64,000 nucleotides of DNA from Streptomyces gilvus (GTDB lineage: Bacteria; Actinomycetota; Actinomycetes; Streptomycetales; Streptomycetaceae), in contig NZ_JAKWBE010000001.1 of NCBI RefSeq assembly GCF_022513565.1, forward strand, positions 434,001 through 498,000, read 5' to 3'. Below are positions 57,054-64,000 of this stretch, in pieces. Under the pieces are notes generated by a model, which had not been told where the DNA came from, ran no database searches, and was given only the letters and a program-made list of their open reading frames with translations. The stretch's first letter is position 1. Every line of letters begins with the position of its first letter. The position numbers and the translations under genes were made by a program.

Positions 57054-58154
57054 ATGAGGCGCTCGGGGAAGACACGAGGGACGAGACGGACGGTTCGCGC
57101 GATGGCGGCGGTGGCCGTGTGCTCGGCGGCACTGGCGGCCCTGACCGCCGTACCGGCGCAGGCGCACGAGCCGGGACACCGGGCGCCGCACTGGGAGCTC
57201 ACGGACACCGGCAGGCCGGACGTTCGCTTCCGAGGGCTCGCGGCCGTCGGCCGGGACACCGCGTGGGTGGCCGGCACCGGGGGCACCGTGCTGCGCACCA
57301 CCGACGGCGGGGCGAGCTGGCGCGACGTCTCCCCGCCCGGGGCCTCGGACCTGCAGTTCCGGGACATCGAGGCCTTCGACGCGCGGCGGGCCGTGGTGCT
57401 GGCCATCGGCGAGGGCGAGGCGTCCCGCGTCTACCGCACCGACGACGGCGGCGCGACCTGGACCGAGTCCTTCCGCAACACCGATGCGGGGGCCTTCTAC
57501 GACTGCCTCACCTTCTTCGACCCCCGTCACGGCCTCGCGATGAGCGACCCGGTGGACGGCCGGTTCCGCATCCTGTCGACGAGCGACGGCGGCCGCTCCT
57601 GGACGGTGCTCCCGAGCAAGGGCATGCCGGCCGCCCTCGACGGCGAGGCGGGCTTCGCGGCGAGCGGACAGTGCCTGGTCGCGTCCGGACCGTCGGACGT
57701 GTGGCTGGCCACCGGAGGCGGGGCACGCGCGCGTGTGCTGCACTCCCGTGACCGCGGACTGACCTGGACGGCCGCCGACACGCCCATCCCGGCGGGCGAC
57801 CCCGCCAAGGGCGTCTTCGCGCTCGCCTTCCGCGACCGCGTCCACGGCCTCGCGGTGGGCGGCGACTACCGCCCCGACCAGGCCTCACCGCAGGCCGCGG
57901 CACGCACCGGCGACGCCGGCCGCACCTGGCGTCCGGCCGACCGGCCGCCGCCCGCCTACCGCTCCGGCGTCGCCTGGCTCCCGCACAGCCGCACCGCCGC
58001 CCTCGCCGTCGGCCCCACCGGCACCGACCTCACCACCGACGGCGGCCGCACCTGGCGGACGGTCGACACGGGCTCGTACGACACCGTGGACTGCGCCGGT
58101 CAGGGCTGCTGGGCGGCGGGAGAGCAGGGAAGGGTGGCACGACTGGAGCGGTGA
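57054..58154 (+). CDS. Secreted BNR/Ycf48-like propeller protein
   Basis: 366 residues. A twin-Arg-containing basic start then a hydrophobic signal segment (MAAVAVCSAALAALTAVPAQAH, cleaved near A-x-A). The mature part is a beta-propeller of repeated TTDGG-x-SW units (GTVLRTTDGGASWRDV, VYRTDDGGATWTES, ILSTSDGGRSWTV and so on), the BNR/sortilin/Ycf48-type repeat. Often annotated as oxidoreductase or photosystem-assembly-like; function here unknown, extracellular. Start ATG 57054. Confidence 0.9.
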   Translation: MRRSGKTRGTRRTVRAMAAVAVCSAALAALTAVPAQAHEPGHRAPHWELTDTGRPDVRFRGLAAVGRDTAWVAGTGGTVLRTTDGGASWRDVSPPGASDLQFRDIEAFDARRAVVLAIGEGEASRVYRTDDGGATWTESFRNTDAGAFYDCLTFFDPRHGLAMSDPVDGRFRILSTSDGGRSWTVLPSKGMPAALDGEAGFAASGQCLVASGPSDVWLATGGGARARVLHSRDRGLTWTAADTPIPAGDPAKGVFALAFRDRVHGLAVGGDYRPDQASPQAAARTGDAGRTWRPADRPPPAYRSGVAWLPHSRTAALAVGPTGTDLTTDGGRTWRTVDTGSYDTVDCAGQGCWAAGEQGRVARLER

Positions 58155-58205
58155 CGTGCCGGAATGCGGGTACCCGGTCGCCGACTGCGAAAGGAGTGAG
58201 CGACG

Positions 58206-58544
58206 ATGCCCGCAGGTTCCAGCCCCAAGCGTGAACGTCAGTACGAGCACATCAAGAAGAGCGCCGAGGACCGTGGCGAGAGCACCGGACGCGCCAAGGA
58301 GATCGCGGCCCGCACGGTCAACAAGGAACGCGCCCGGTCCGGCGAGTCGAAGACCGCCAGCCGCAGCTCGACCAAGGACATGTCCTCCAGCAGGCGCGGC
58401 GGCCAGCGTTCGGGCAACCGGACCGGCTCCCAGGGGCCGACCCGGGACCAGCTCTACAACGAGGCCAAGCAGCGCGGCATCGAAGGCCGTTCGCACATGA
58501 ACAAGGACGAGCTGCAGCGCGCGCTGAACGCGAAGAAGGGCTGA
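58206..58544 (+). CDS. Small basic Rho/SAP-like helical protein
   Basis: 112 residues, very basic and low complexity in the middle (repeated Ser-Arg and Gly-Arg), with a C-terminal helix-turn-helix TRDQLYNEAKQRGIEGRSHM then NKDELQRAL resembling the Rho N-terminal/SAP-like fold. Annotated in related genomes as plasmid stabilisation protein. Likely binds nucleic acid. Start ATG 58206 behind AAAGGAG. Confidence 0.9.
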   Translation: MPAGSSPKRERQYEHIKKSAEDRGESTGRAKEIAARTVNKERARSGESKTASRSSTKDMSSSRRGGQRSGNRTGSQGPTRDQLYNEAKQRGIEGRSHMNKDELQRALNAKKG

Positions 58545-58554
58545 GCCGGGCCCT

Positions 58555-58851
58555 TCAGTGGCCGGTCTCGCGGTACGCCTCCAGGGCGGGTGCCGTCCTG
58601 GTCGCGTCGAACTCGGTGACGCGGTACGTGCACACGCCGCCGGTGGCGAACGGGTCGCCGGCGGCGATCTCCTCGGCCCGCGCGCGGTTCTCGGTGAGGG
58701 CGAGGATGATCCCGCCCTCACGGGGGTTCTTGCGCCCGGCCATCAGGAAGACGCCCTTGCCGAACTGCTCGTCCAGCCAGGCCACATGGGCCGGAAGCAG
58801 GGCGTCGACGGCGTCGAGCGGGGCGGTGTAGGTCAGCTCCAGTACGAACAT
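58555..58851 (-). CDS. YciI-family protein
   Basis: 98 residues. YCII/ferredoxin-like fold: MFVLELTYTAPLDAVDALLP, HVAWLDEQFGKGVFLMAGRK, and DPFATGGVCTYRVTEFDA, with the conserved His22 (PAHVAW) and Asp pair. Function unknown. Converges on the previous gene with a 10-bp gap. Confidence 0.92.
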   Translation of the reverse strand: MFVLELTYTAPLDAVDALLPAHVAWLDEQFGKGVFLMAGRKNPREGGIILALTENRARAEEIAAGDPFATGGVCTYRVTEFDATRTAPALEAYRETGH

Positions 58852-58901
58852 GATCGCGAGCCTACGCGGCCCCCGCGCGGGGCCGTAGGCTCGGTCCCAT
58901 C

Positions 58902-59648
58902 ATGACGACCGTACGCGTTCCCGCGGGCTGGCCCGCGACCGAGGACCAGGCCCGTGCCGTGCAGGACGAGTTGCGGGCGCGGGTGGTGCTGGACGAGCCC
59001 GGGCCGCCACCCGGCACGGGGCGGGTGACCGGCGTCGACGTGGCCTACGACGACGAGCTGGACCTCGTGGCGGCGGCCGCGGTGGTCCTGGACGCGGCGA
59101 CCCTCGACGTGGTCGCCGAGTCCACCGCGGTCGGCCGCGTCTCCTTCCCGTACGTGCCCGGCCTGCTCGCCTTCCGCGAGCTCCCCACGGTCCTCGCCGC
59201 CCTGGACACCCTGCCCTGCTCGCCGGGCCTGGTCGTCTGCGACGGCTACGGCCTGGCTCACCCCCGCCGTTTCGGCCTCGCCAGCCACCTCGGTGTCCTG
59301 ACCGGCCTGCCCACCATCGGCGTCGCCAAGAACCCGTTCACCTTCGCCTACGACGACCCGCCCGCCGCGCGCGGCAGCGGCTCCCCGCTCCTCGCGGACA
59401 CCGAGGAGGTCGGCCGCGCCCTGCGCACCCGGGACTCCGTCAAGCCGGTCTTCGTCTCCGTGGGCCACCGCACGACCCTCGACAACGCCTGCGCCCACGT
59501 CCTCGCCCTGACCCCCACCTACCGCCTCCCGGAAACGACCCGCAGAGCGGACACCCTGTGCCGCCGGGTCCTGCGGGAGGCGACCCAAGCCCCGGGTTCT
59601 GGGGACACCGCTCGTTCGGGAGCCCGTGCGCCCGGGGGACGCGTTTGA
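58902..59648 (+). CDS. nfi: Endonuclease V
   Basis: 248 residues. Motifs GVDVAYDDEL (catalytic Asp), SFPYVPGLLAFRELP and VVCDGYGLAHPRRFGLASHL (metal and inosine-binding residues), then GVAKNPFTF. It cleaves DNA (and RNA) one base 3' to deaminated adenine (inosine). The C-terminal tail (about 220-248) is Gly/Arg-rich and not family-conserved. Start ATG 58902; 50 bp divergent from the YciI gene. Confidence 0.94.
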   Translation: MTTVRVPAGWPATEDQARAVQDELRARVVLDEPGPPPGTGRVTGVDVAYDDELDLVAAAAVVLDAATLDVVAESTAVGRVSFPYVPGLLAFRELPTVLAALDTLPCSPGLVVCDGYGLAHPRRFGLASHLGVLTGLPTIGVAKNPFTFAYDDPPAARGSGSPLLADTEEVGRALRTRDSVKPVFVSVGHRTTLDNACAHVLALTPTYRLPETTRRADTLCRRVLREATQAPGSGDTARSGARAPGGRV

Positions 59649-59842
59649 CCTGGGCGGGCCGGCTGCTCGTCGCGGCGGCCGCCCGGGACCGGTGCCGCAC
59701 GTCGACCAACAGGTGCGGTGGCAGATCGGCCCGCTCGCCATCTCGCCACCCTCGCTGCCGTTCACCGGGCAGCGGACTGAGTACCCGGACTGAGTATCCG
59801 TACGGATGTGGGCGCAGCCGTGTGCTCGGCAGGCTTGGGCGC

Positions 59843-59995
59843 ATGACGACGCACCGTGCCCGGGCCGCCAAGCCCCTCGCCGATCCGAACCGTCCCGTCG
59901 AGCGGGCCGTGAACGCCGCGCTGGTCCTCGCCGTGCTGGCGGGGCTGGGGTGGATCTGCGGGATGATCTACACCGTGGCCGGATGGTCGATGTAG
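59843..59995 (+). CDS. Small single-pass membrane protein (50 aa)
   Basis: 50 residues: a charged start with RARAAKPLADPNRPVERAVN and one hydrophobic helix (ALVLAVLAGLGWICGMIYTV), ending GWSM. Its length, single membrane segment and convergent placement 6 bp before the next gene suggest a real small protein of the kind conserved in streptomycetes. Function unknown. Start ATG 59843. Confidence 0.65.
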   Translation: MTTHRARAAKPLADPNRPVERAVNAALVLAVLAGLGWICGMIYTVAGWSM

Positions 59996-60001
59996 GGCCC
60001 G

Positions 60002-61180
60002 TCAGCGGCTCGCGGCGACCCGGAAGGTGATCCCGGCCCGGCGCAGCCGCTCGGTCAGGGAGTCGCCCATCGCGACCACCGTGGTGACCTGGCCGGCCGT
60101 CTCCGGAAGGTCGTCGAGGGCCAGGGACAGGGCCGACTCGGCGAACATCTTCGCCGTCTCGTCGTAGCCGGGATCGCCGCCCGCGACCTCCGTGAACACC
60201 CGCCGTCCGCCGCCCTCGCCCACGAACCGCACCGAGAACCAGCTCTTCGCGCGCTTCTCCGCGCTCGGCCCGTCCCCGGGCTTGAGCCGGTCGGACAACC
60301 AGCGCCGGGCGGGCGGCAGTTGGGCCGCCGTGACGAGCGCGCCCATCGCCGCCACCCCGCCCAGCGCCACCGGCAGACGCGGTACGGCCGCGTAGTGGCG
60401 GTAGCGGAAGTCGGGGCCGTAGCGGTCGAGGGCCTTCGCCGACCGGTGCACGATCCGCGGGTCGATCGTCGGCAGCGGCAGCGCCCACGCGCCGATCTCC
60501 TTCGCGAACCGCGGCGCACCCGTCGGCGCCGCGGCCCGCCGGCCCACCAGGCGCGGCTCGTGTCGGCGCCGGTCCCGCTCGGCGGCCAGCATGGGCCGCA
60601 GCCGGGAGAACTGGTTCAGCGCGGACGCGAACGTGCCGCCGGAGAAGGCGGCGTCGACGGTGACGAACCCGTCGACCGTCAGCGGGACCCCCTCCGGCAG
60701 TTGCCGGACGGTGAAGTAGGCGCCCAGGTCGTGCGGGATCGAGTCGAACCCGCACGCGTGCACCAGCCGCGCGCCGGTCTCCCGCGCGCGTGCGTCGTGC
60801 CGGACGTAGGTCAGGTCCACGAACTCCGGCTCACCGGTCAGGTCCAGGTAGTCGGCGCCGGCGTCCGCGCAGGCCGCGACGAGGTCCTCGCCGTAGCTCA
60901 CGTACGGCCCCACGGTCGTGGCCACCACGCGCGCGTGCCCGGCGAGTTCGCGCACCGACTCCGGCTCGGCCACGTCCGCGCGCAGCACCCCGACCTTCTC
61001 GCCGGCGGGCAGCCGTTCGCGCAACTGCTCCAGCTTCCGCTCGCTGCGCCCCGCGATCGCCCAGCGCAGGCCCTCGGGGGCGTGCGCGGCGAGATATTCC
61101 GCGGTCAGCGTCCCCACGAAGCCCGTGGCTCCGAAGAGCACGATGTCGTACGGACGGTCCGCCCCGTTCAGCCTGCTCAT
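60002..61180 (-). CDS. Saccharopine dehydrogenase-like NAD(P)-binding reductase
   Basis: 392 residues. Rossmann start VLFGATGFVGTLTAEYLAAH (about 13-32), RADVAEPESVRELAGHARVV, TTVGPYVSYGEDLVAACADA, YLDLTGEPEFVD. This is the pattern of saccharopine-dehydrogenase-like proteins related to mycobacterial trans-acting enoyl reductase (Rv2449c/Rv2953 type). Substrate unknown, possibly a lipid intermediate given the neighbouring acyl-CoA genes. Start ATG 61180. Divergent from the acyl-CoA operon across a shared regulatory region. Confidence 0.9.
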   Translation of the reverse strand: MSRLNGADRPYDIVLFGATGFVGTLTAEYLAAHAPEGLRWAIAGRSERKLEQLRERLPAGEKVGVLRADVAEPESVRELAGHARVVATTVGPYVSYGEDLVAACADAGADYLDLTGEPEFVDLTYVRHDARARETGARLVHACGFDSIPHDLGAYFTVRQLPEGVPLTVDGFVTVDAAFSGGTFASALNQFSRLRPMLAAERDRRRHEPRLVGRRAAAPTGAPRFAKEIGAWALPLPTIDPRIVHRSAKALDRYGPDFRYRHYAAVPRLPVALGGVAAMGALVTAAQLPPARRWLSDRLKPGDGPSAEKRAKSWFSVRFVGEGGGRRVFTEVAGGDPGYDETAKMFAESALSLALDDLPETAGQVTTVVAMGDSLTERLRRAGITFRVAASR

Positions 61181-61271
61181 GACACTCCTCGGTCCGCACC
61201 ACGCGCCGTTGTCGGTGGCCGAGGCTAGCGTGAGGAGACGGCCGAGCCGACGCGGACCCCGAGAATTGGCT

Positions 61272-61316
61272 AAGCGCTTGCTCGCCCAGGTCTTGTGTTC
61301 AGTGGAACGTGTTCTT
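61272..61316. promoter_or_regulatory. Two palindromes in the divergent regulatory region before the acyl-CoA operon
   Basis: AAGCGCTT (61272-61279) is a perfect 8-bp palindrome (extended as GCTAAGCGCTTGCT). TGGAACGTGTTCTT (61303-61316) matches T-N-N-A-A-C-N-N-G-T-T-N-N-A at all but the last position; that consensus is the KstR-type TetR operator known from steroid/lipid catabolism. The position 47 bp before the CoA-transferase start suggests a TetR-type fatty-acyl regulator, inferred. Confidence 0.5.
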
Positions 61317-61362
61317 AGCATCACTGGTGTTACATCAGTTGTGTCACAGCGCTGGGGGCTGG

Positions 61363-62502
61363 ATGGCAACGGCAGGGACGCCGCCCGGGCAGGGCCCGCT
61401 CACCGGCGTGCGCGTGGTCGAGCTGGCCGGCATCGGGCCGGGCCCGTTCGCTGCCATGCTCCTCGCCGACCTGGGCGCCGACGTCGTACGTGTCGACCGC
61501 CCCGGCGGTGTCGGCCTCGCGATCGACCCCGCGTACGACGTCACCAACCGCAACAAGCGCTCGGTCGTCGTCGACCTGAAGGCCCCGGACGGCCCAGCCC
61601 GCGTCCTCGGCCTGGTCGAGCGCGCCGACATCCTCGTCGAGGGCTACCGCCCGGGCGTGGCGGAGCGCCTCGGCGTGGGCCCGGAGGCCTGCCACGCCCG
61701 CAACCCCGCGCTCGTCTACGGCCGCATGACCGGCTGGGGCCAGGACGGTCCGCTCGCCCCGCGGGCCGGCCACGACATCGCCTACATCGCCGTCACCGGC
61801 GCCCTCGGCCTGATCGGCGAACCCGACCGGCCCCCGGCCGTCCCCGCCAACCTCCTCGGCGACTACGCGGGCGGCTCCCTCTACCTGGTCGTCGGCGTCC
61901 TCGCCGCCCTGCACCACGCGCGCGCGGGCGGCGCCGGCCAGGTCGTCGACGCCGCCATCGTCGACGGCACCTCCCACCTGTCCGCGATGCTGCACGGCAT
62001 GCTCGCCGCCGGCGGCTGGCAGGACCGGCGCGGCGCCAACCTCCTGGACGGCGGCTGCCCCTACTACGGCACCTACGAGACGGCCGACGGCGGGTACATG
62101 GCGGTCGGCGCCCTGGAGCCGCAGTTCTACGAGGAGTTCGTGACCGTGCTCGGCCTCCCCGAGCACGCCGGCGACCGCAAGGACCGGACCCGCTGGGGCG
62201 AGCTGCGCGAGGCGGTCGCGGCCCGCTTCAAGTCCCGCACGCGCGACGAGTGGACGGCCCTCTTCGAGGGCACCGACGCGTGCGTGGCGCCCGTACTGTC
62301 GCTGCGCGAGGCCCCCGGCCACCCGCATCTGGCCGCCCGCGGCACCTTCACCGACCATGGCGGCCTCACCCAGCCGGCGCCCGCGCCCCGCTTCTCCGCG
62401 ACGCCGACCGCCGTGCGCACCGGCCCCGCCCGGCCCGGCGCCGACGCCGCCGACGTGGCCCGCGACTGGGACGTACCGGACCTCCTGAAGGACCGCGCAT
62501 GA
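61363..62502 (+). CDS. CaiB/BaiF family CoA-transferase or alpha-methylacyl-CoA racemase
   Basis: 379 residues. Family III opening GVRVVELAGIGPGPFAAMLL, ADLGADVVRVDRP, and RAGHDIAY (His137) with LGDYAGGS (Asp167), a His/Asp pair at the positions used by alpha-methylacyl-CoA racemases. Thus a racemase is somewhat favoured over a CoA-transferase. Start ATG 61363 (an open frame reaches 61309 through the operator). The stop overlaps the acyl-CoA dehydrogenase start by 4 bp (ATGA). Confidence 0.9.
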   Translation: MATAGTPPGQGPLTGVRVVELAGIGPGPFAAMLLADLGADVVRVDRPGGVGLAIDPAYDVTNRNKRSVVVDLKAPDGPARVLGLVERADILVEGYRPGVAERLGVGPEACHARNPALVYGRMTGWGQDGPLAPRAGHDIAYIAVTGALGLIGEPDRPPAVPANLLGDYAGGSLYLVVGVLAALHHARAGGAGQVVDAAIVDGTSHLSAMLHGMLAAGGWQDRRGANLLDGGCPYYGTYETADGGYMAVGALEPQFYEEFVTVLGLPEHAGDRKDRTRWGELREAVAARFKSRTRDEWTALFEGTDACVAPVLSLREAPGHPHLAARGTFTDHGGLTQPAPAPRFSATPTAVRTGPARPGADAADVARDWDVPDLLKDRA

Positions 62503-63641
62503 AACGGCAGATCTTCGCCCCCGAGCACGACGCGTTCCGCGAGACCGTGCGCGCCTTCCTGGCGAGGGAGGTGCTGCCCCACTACGAGCAGTGGGAGAAG
62601 GACGGCATCGTCTCCCGCGAGGCCTGGCGGGCGGCCGGCAAGCAGGGGCTGCTCGGGCTCGCCGTGCCCGAGGAGTACGGCGGCGGAGGCACCGCCGACT
62701 TCCGCTACAGCGCCGTGCTGGCCGAGGAGTTCACCCGCGCGGGCGCCCCCGGGCTCGCCCTCGGCCTGCACAACGACATCATCGGCCCCTACCTGACCTC
62801 GCTCGCCACCGAGGAGCAGAAGCGGCGCTGGCTGCCCGGCTTCTGCGACGGCACGCTGATCACCGCGATCGCCATGACCGAGCCGGGCGCCGGCTCCGAC
62901 CTCCAGGGCATCCGCACGCACGCCGAGGACCGTGGCGACCACTGGGTGCTCAACGGCTCCAAGACGTTCATCTCCAACGGGATCCTCGCCGACCTGGTGA
63001 TCGTCGTCGCGAGGACGACCCCCGAGGGCGGTGCGCGCGGGTTGTCGCTGCTGGTCGTGGAGCGGGGCATGGACGGCTTCGAGCGGGGCCGCAACCTCGA
63101 CAAGATCGGCCAGAAGGCGCAGGACACGGCCGAGCTGTTCTTCCACGACGTGCGCGTGCCGAAGGAGAACCTCCTCGGCGAGCTGAACGGCGCCTTCGGC
63201 CACCTCATGACGAACCTCGCGCAGGAGCGGCTGAGCATCGCGGTCTCCGCGATCGCCGCCGCCGAGCACCTGCTGGAGATCACCACCGGCTACGTCAAGG
63301 AGCGCGAGGCCTTCGGCCGGCCCCTCGCCACCAAGCAGCACGTCCGGTTCGAGATAGCCGAGATGGCCACCGAGTGTGCCGTCACCCGCACCTTCCTCGA
63401 CCGCTGCATCGAGGACCACGCGAACGGTGAACTCGATGCCGTGCACGCCTCCATGGCCAAGTGGTGGGCGACCGAACTGCAGAAGCGGGTCACCGACCGC
63501 TGCCTCCAACTGCACGGCGGCTACGGCTACATGAGCGAGTACCCCGTCGCCCGGGCCTTCACCGACGGCCGTATCCAGACCATCTACGGCGGGACCACCG
63601 AGATCATGAAGGAGATCATCGGCCGTTCCCTGCTGGGCTGA
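62499..63641 (+). CDS. Acyl-CoA dehydrogenase
   Basis: 380 residues. FAD/substrate blocks [20 protein letters not shown] (about 125-144), [36 protein letters not shown], and C-terminal [20 protein letters not shown] with [15 protein letters not shown]. The position that is Glu in medium-chain enzymes (IYEGT) is Gly, as in long-chain/isovaleryl types where the base sits on an earlier helix (a Glu is available in AEHLLE). It begins beta-oxidation of an unknown, possibly branched or long acyl-CoA. Confidence 0.95.
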   Translation: MKRQIFAPEHDAFRETVRAFLAREVLPHYEQWEKDGIVSREAWRAAGKQGLLGLAVPEEYGGGGTADFRYSAVLAEEFTRAGAPGLALGLHNDIIGPYLTSLATEEQKRRWLPGFCDGTLITAIAMTEPGAGSDLQGIRTHAEDRGDHWVLNGSKTFISNGILADLVIVVARTTPEGGARGLSLLVVERGMDGFERGRNLDKIGQKAQDTAELFFHDVRVPKENLLGELNGAFGHLMTNLAQERLSIAVSAIAAAEHLLEITTGYVKEREAFGRPLATKQHVRFEIAEMATECAVTRTFLDRCIEDHANGELDAVHASMAKWWATELQKRVTDRCLQLHGGYGYMSEYPVARAFTDGRIQTIYGGTTEIMKEIIGRSLLG

Positions 63642-63666
63642 CCCTCACCCCCGAAAGGCGTTCGAA

Positions 63667-64000
63667 GTGACCACCGAAGCGTACGTGTACGACGCGATCC
63701 GCACCCCGCGCGGCCGCGGCAAGGCGAACGGCGCCCTGCACGGCACCAAGCCCATCGACCTGGTCGTCGGACTCATCCACGAGATCCGCGGCCGCTTCCC
63801 GGACCTGGACCCGGCCGCCATCGACGACATCGTGCTCGGCGTCGTCGGCCCGGTCGGCGACCAGGGCTCCGACATCGCCCGCATCGCCGCGATCGCCGCG
63901 GGCCTGCCGGACACCGTCGCGGGCGTACAGGAGAACCGCTTCTGTGCGTCCGGTCTGGAGGCCGTCAACATGGCCGCCGCCAAGGTCCGCTCCGGCTTCG
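63667..64000 (+). CDS. Acetyl-CoA acyltransferase (thiolase), truncated at right edge
   Basis: The first about 111 residues of a thiolase: [20 protein letters not shown] (N-terminal signature), [19 protein letters not shown], and [19 protein letters not shown] with the nucleophilic Cys93. Start GTG 63667 (GAAAGG upstream), 25 bp after the dehydrogenase stop, so the third operon gene. The rest lies beyond the window. An intact thiolase here contrasts with the dead pcaF stump at 40 kb, though this one is of the fatty-acid type. Confidence 0.94.
   Translation, partial: MTTEAYVYDAIRTPRGRGKANGALHGTKPIDLVVGLIHEIRGRFPDLDPAAIDDIVLGVVGPVGDQGSDIARIAAIAAGLPDTVAGVQENRFCASGLEAVNMAAAKVRSGF

Overview
This 64 kb window is very GC-rich actinobacterial chromosome, almost certainly Streptomyces. 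The signs are extreme third-position GC, many GTG starts and 4-bp start/stop overlaps, a WhiB-like protein, an SsgA-like sporulation protein, two DUF2510 proteins, a GPP34 protein, and one rare TTA (bldA-type) codon. As far as I recall, the right-hand two thirds (pcaV/pca genes, ligase/polymerase pair, WhiB-like gene, acyl-ACP desaturase, ABC-F, ssgD-like) follow the order of a known Streptomyces coelicolor region. That is memory, not a search.

Layout. 1-2.7 kb: a LAL-type LuxR regulator cut by the window edge. 3.1-3.7 kb: a DUF4240 protein. 4.1-18.1 kb: a tight six-gene operon encoding a DUF4132 protein, a 1700-aa unknown, an SMI1/KNR4 (SUKH) protein, a MoxR AAA+ ATPase, a DUF5682-vWA fusion and a SWIM zinc-finger protein. 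I consider this the main undescribed system here. 18.2-24.1 kb: accessory orphan genes (NADAR, DUF1963, a protein with a CCA-transferase-like tail, and unknowns). 24.1-25.4 kb: a graveyard with a short-chain dehydrogenase remnant, an IS630-type transposase remnant and an unidentified C-terminal fragment. 25.5-35 kb: a Tat-exported phospholipase C, a scramblase-like DUF2510 protein, a PAP2/DMT-transporter pair diverging from a TetR gene, a second DUF2510 protein, and an AAA regulator that lacks its HTH and carries a TTA codon.

35-40.7 kb: the protocatechuate branch of the beta-ketoadipate pathway (pcaH, pcaG, pcaB, pcaL) under a divergent PcaV-type MarR repressor. A broken 3' stump of pcaF sits where pcaIJF would be expected. 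40.7-48.8 kb: DUF3048 lipoprotein, zinc alcohol dehydrogenase, divergent LigC and LigD-type polymerase (end joining), ornithine cyclodeaminase-like protein, LacI regulator with a perfect palindromic operator, VOC protein and WhiB-like protein. 48.8-51.6 kb: three tandem, related, atypical tRNA genes followed by a zinc-ribbon SDR lacking the usual catalytic Tyr, which overlaps a leucine-rich-repeat protein.

51.7-64 kb: acyl-ACP desaturase with a multi-half-site operator, dimethylargininase, ABC-F ATPase with a consensus promoter and a leader that looks like an attenuator, GPP34 protein, SsgA-like protein, an exported propeller-like protein, small proteins, endonuclease V, a saccharopine-dehydrogenase-like reductase, and an acyl-CoA operon (CoA-transferase/racemase, acyl-CoA dehydrogenase, thiolase) running off the right edge.
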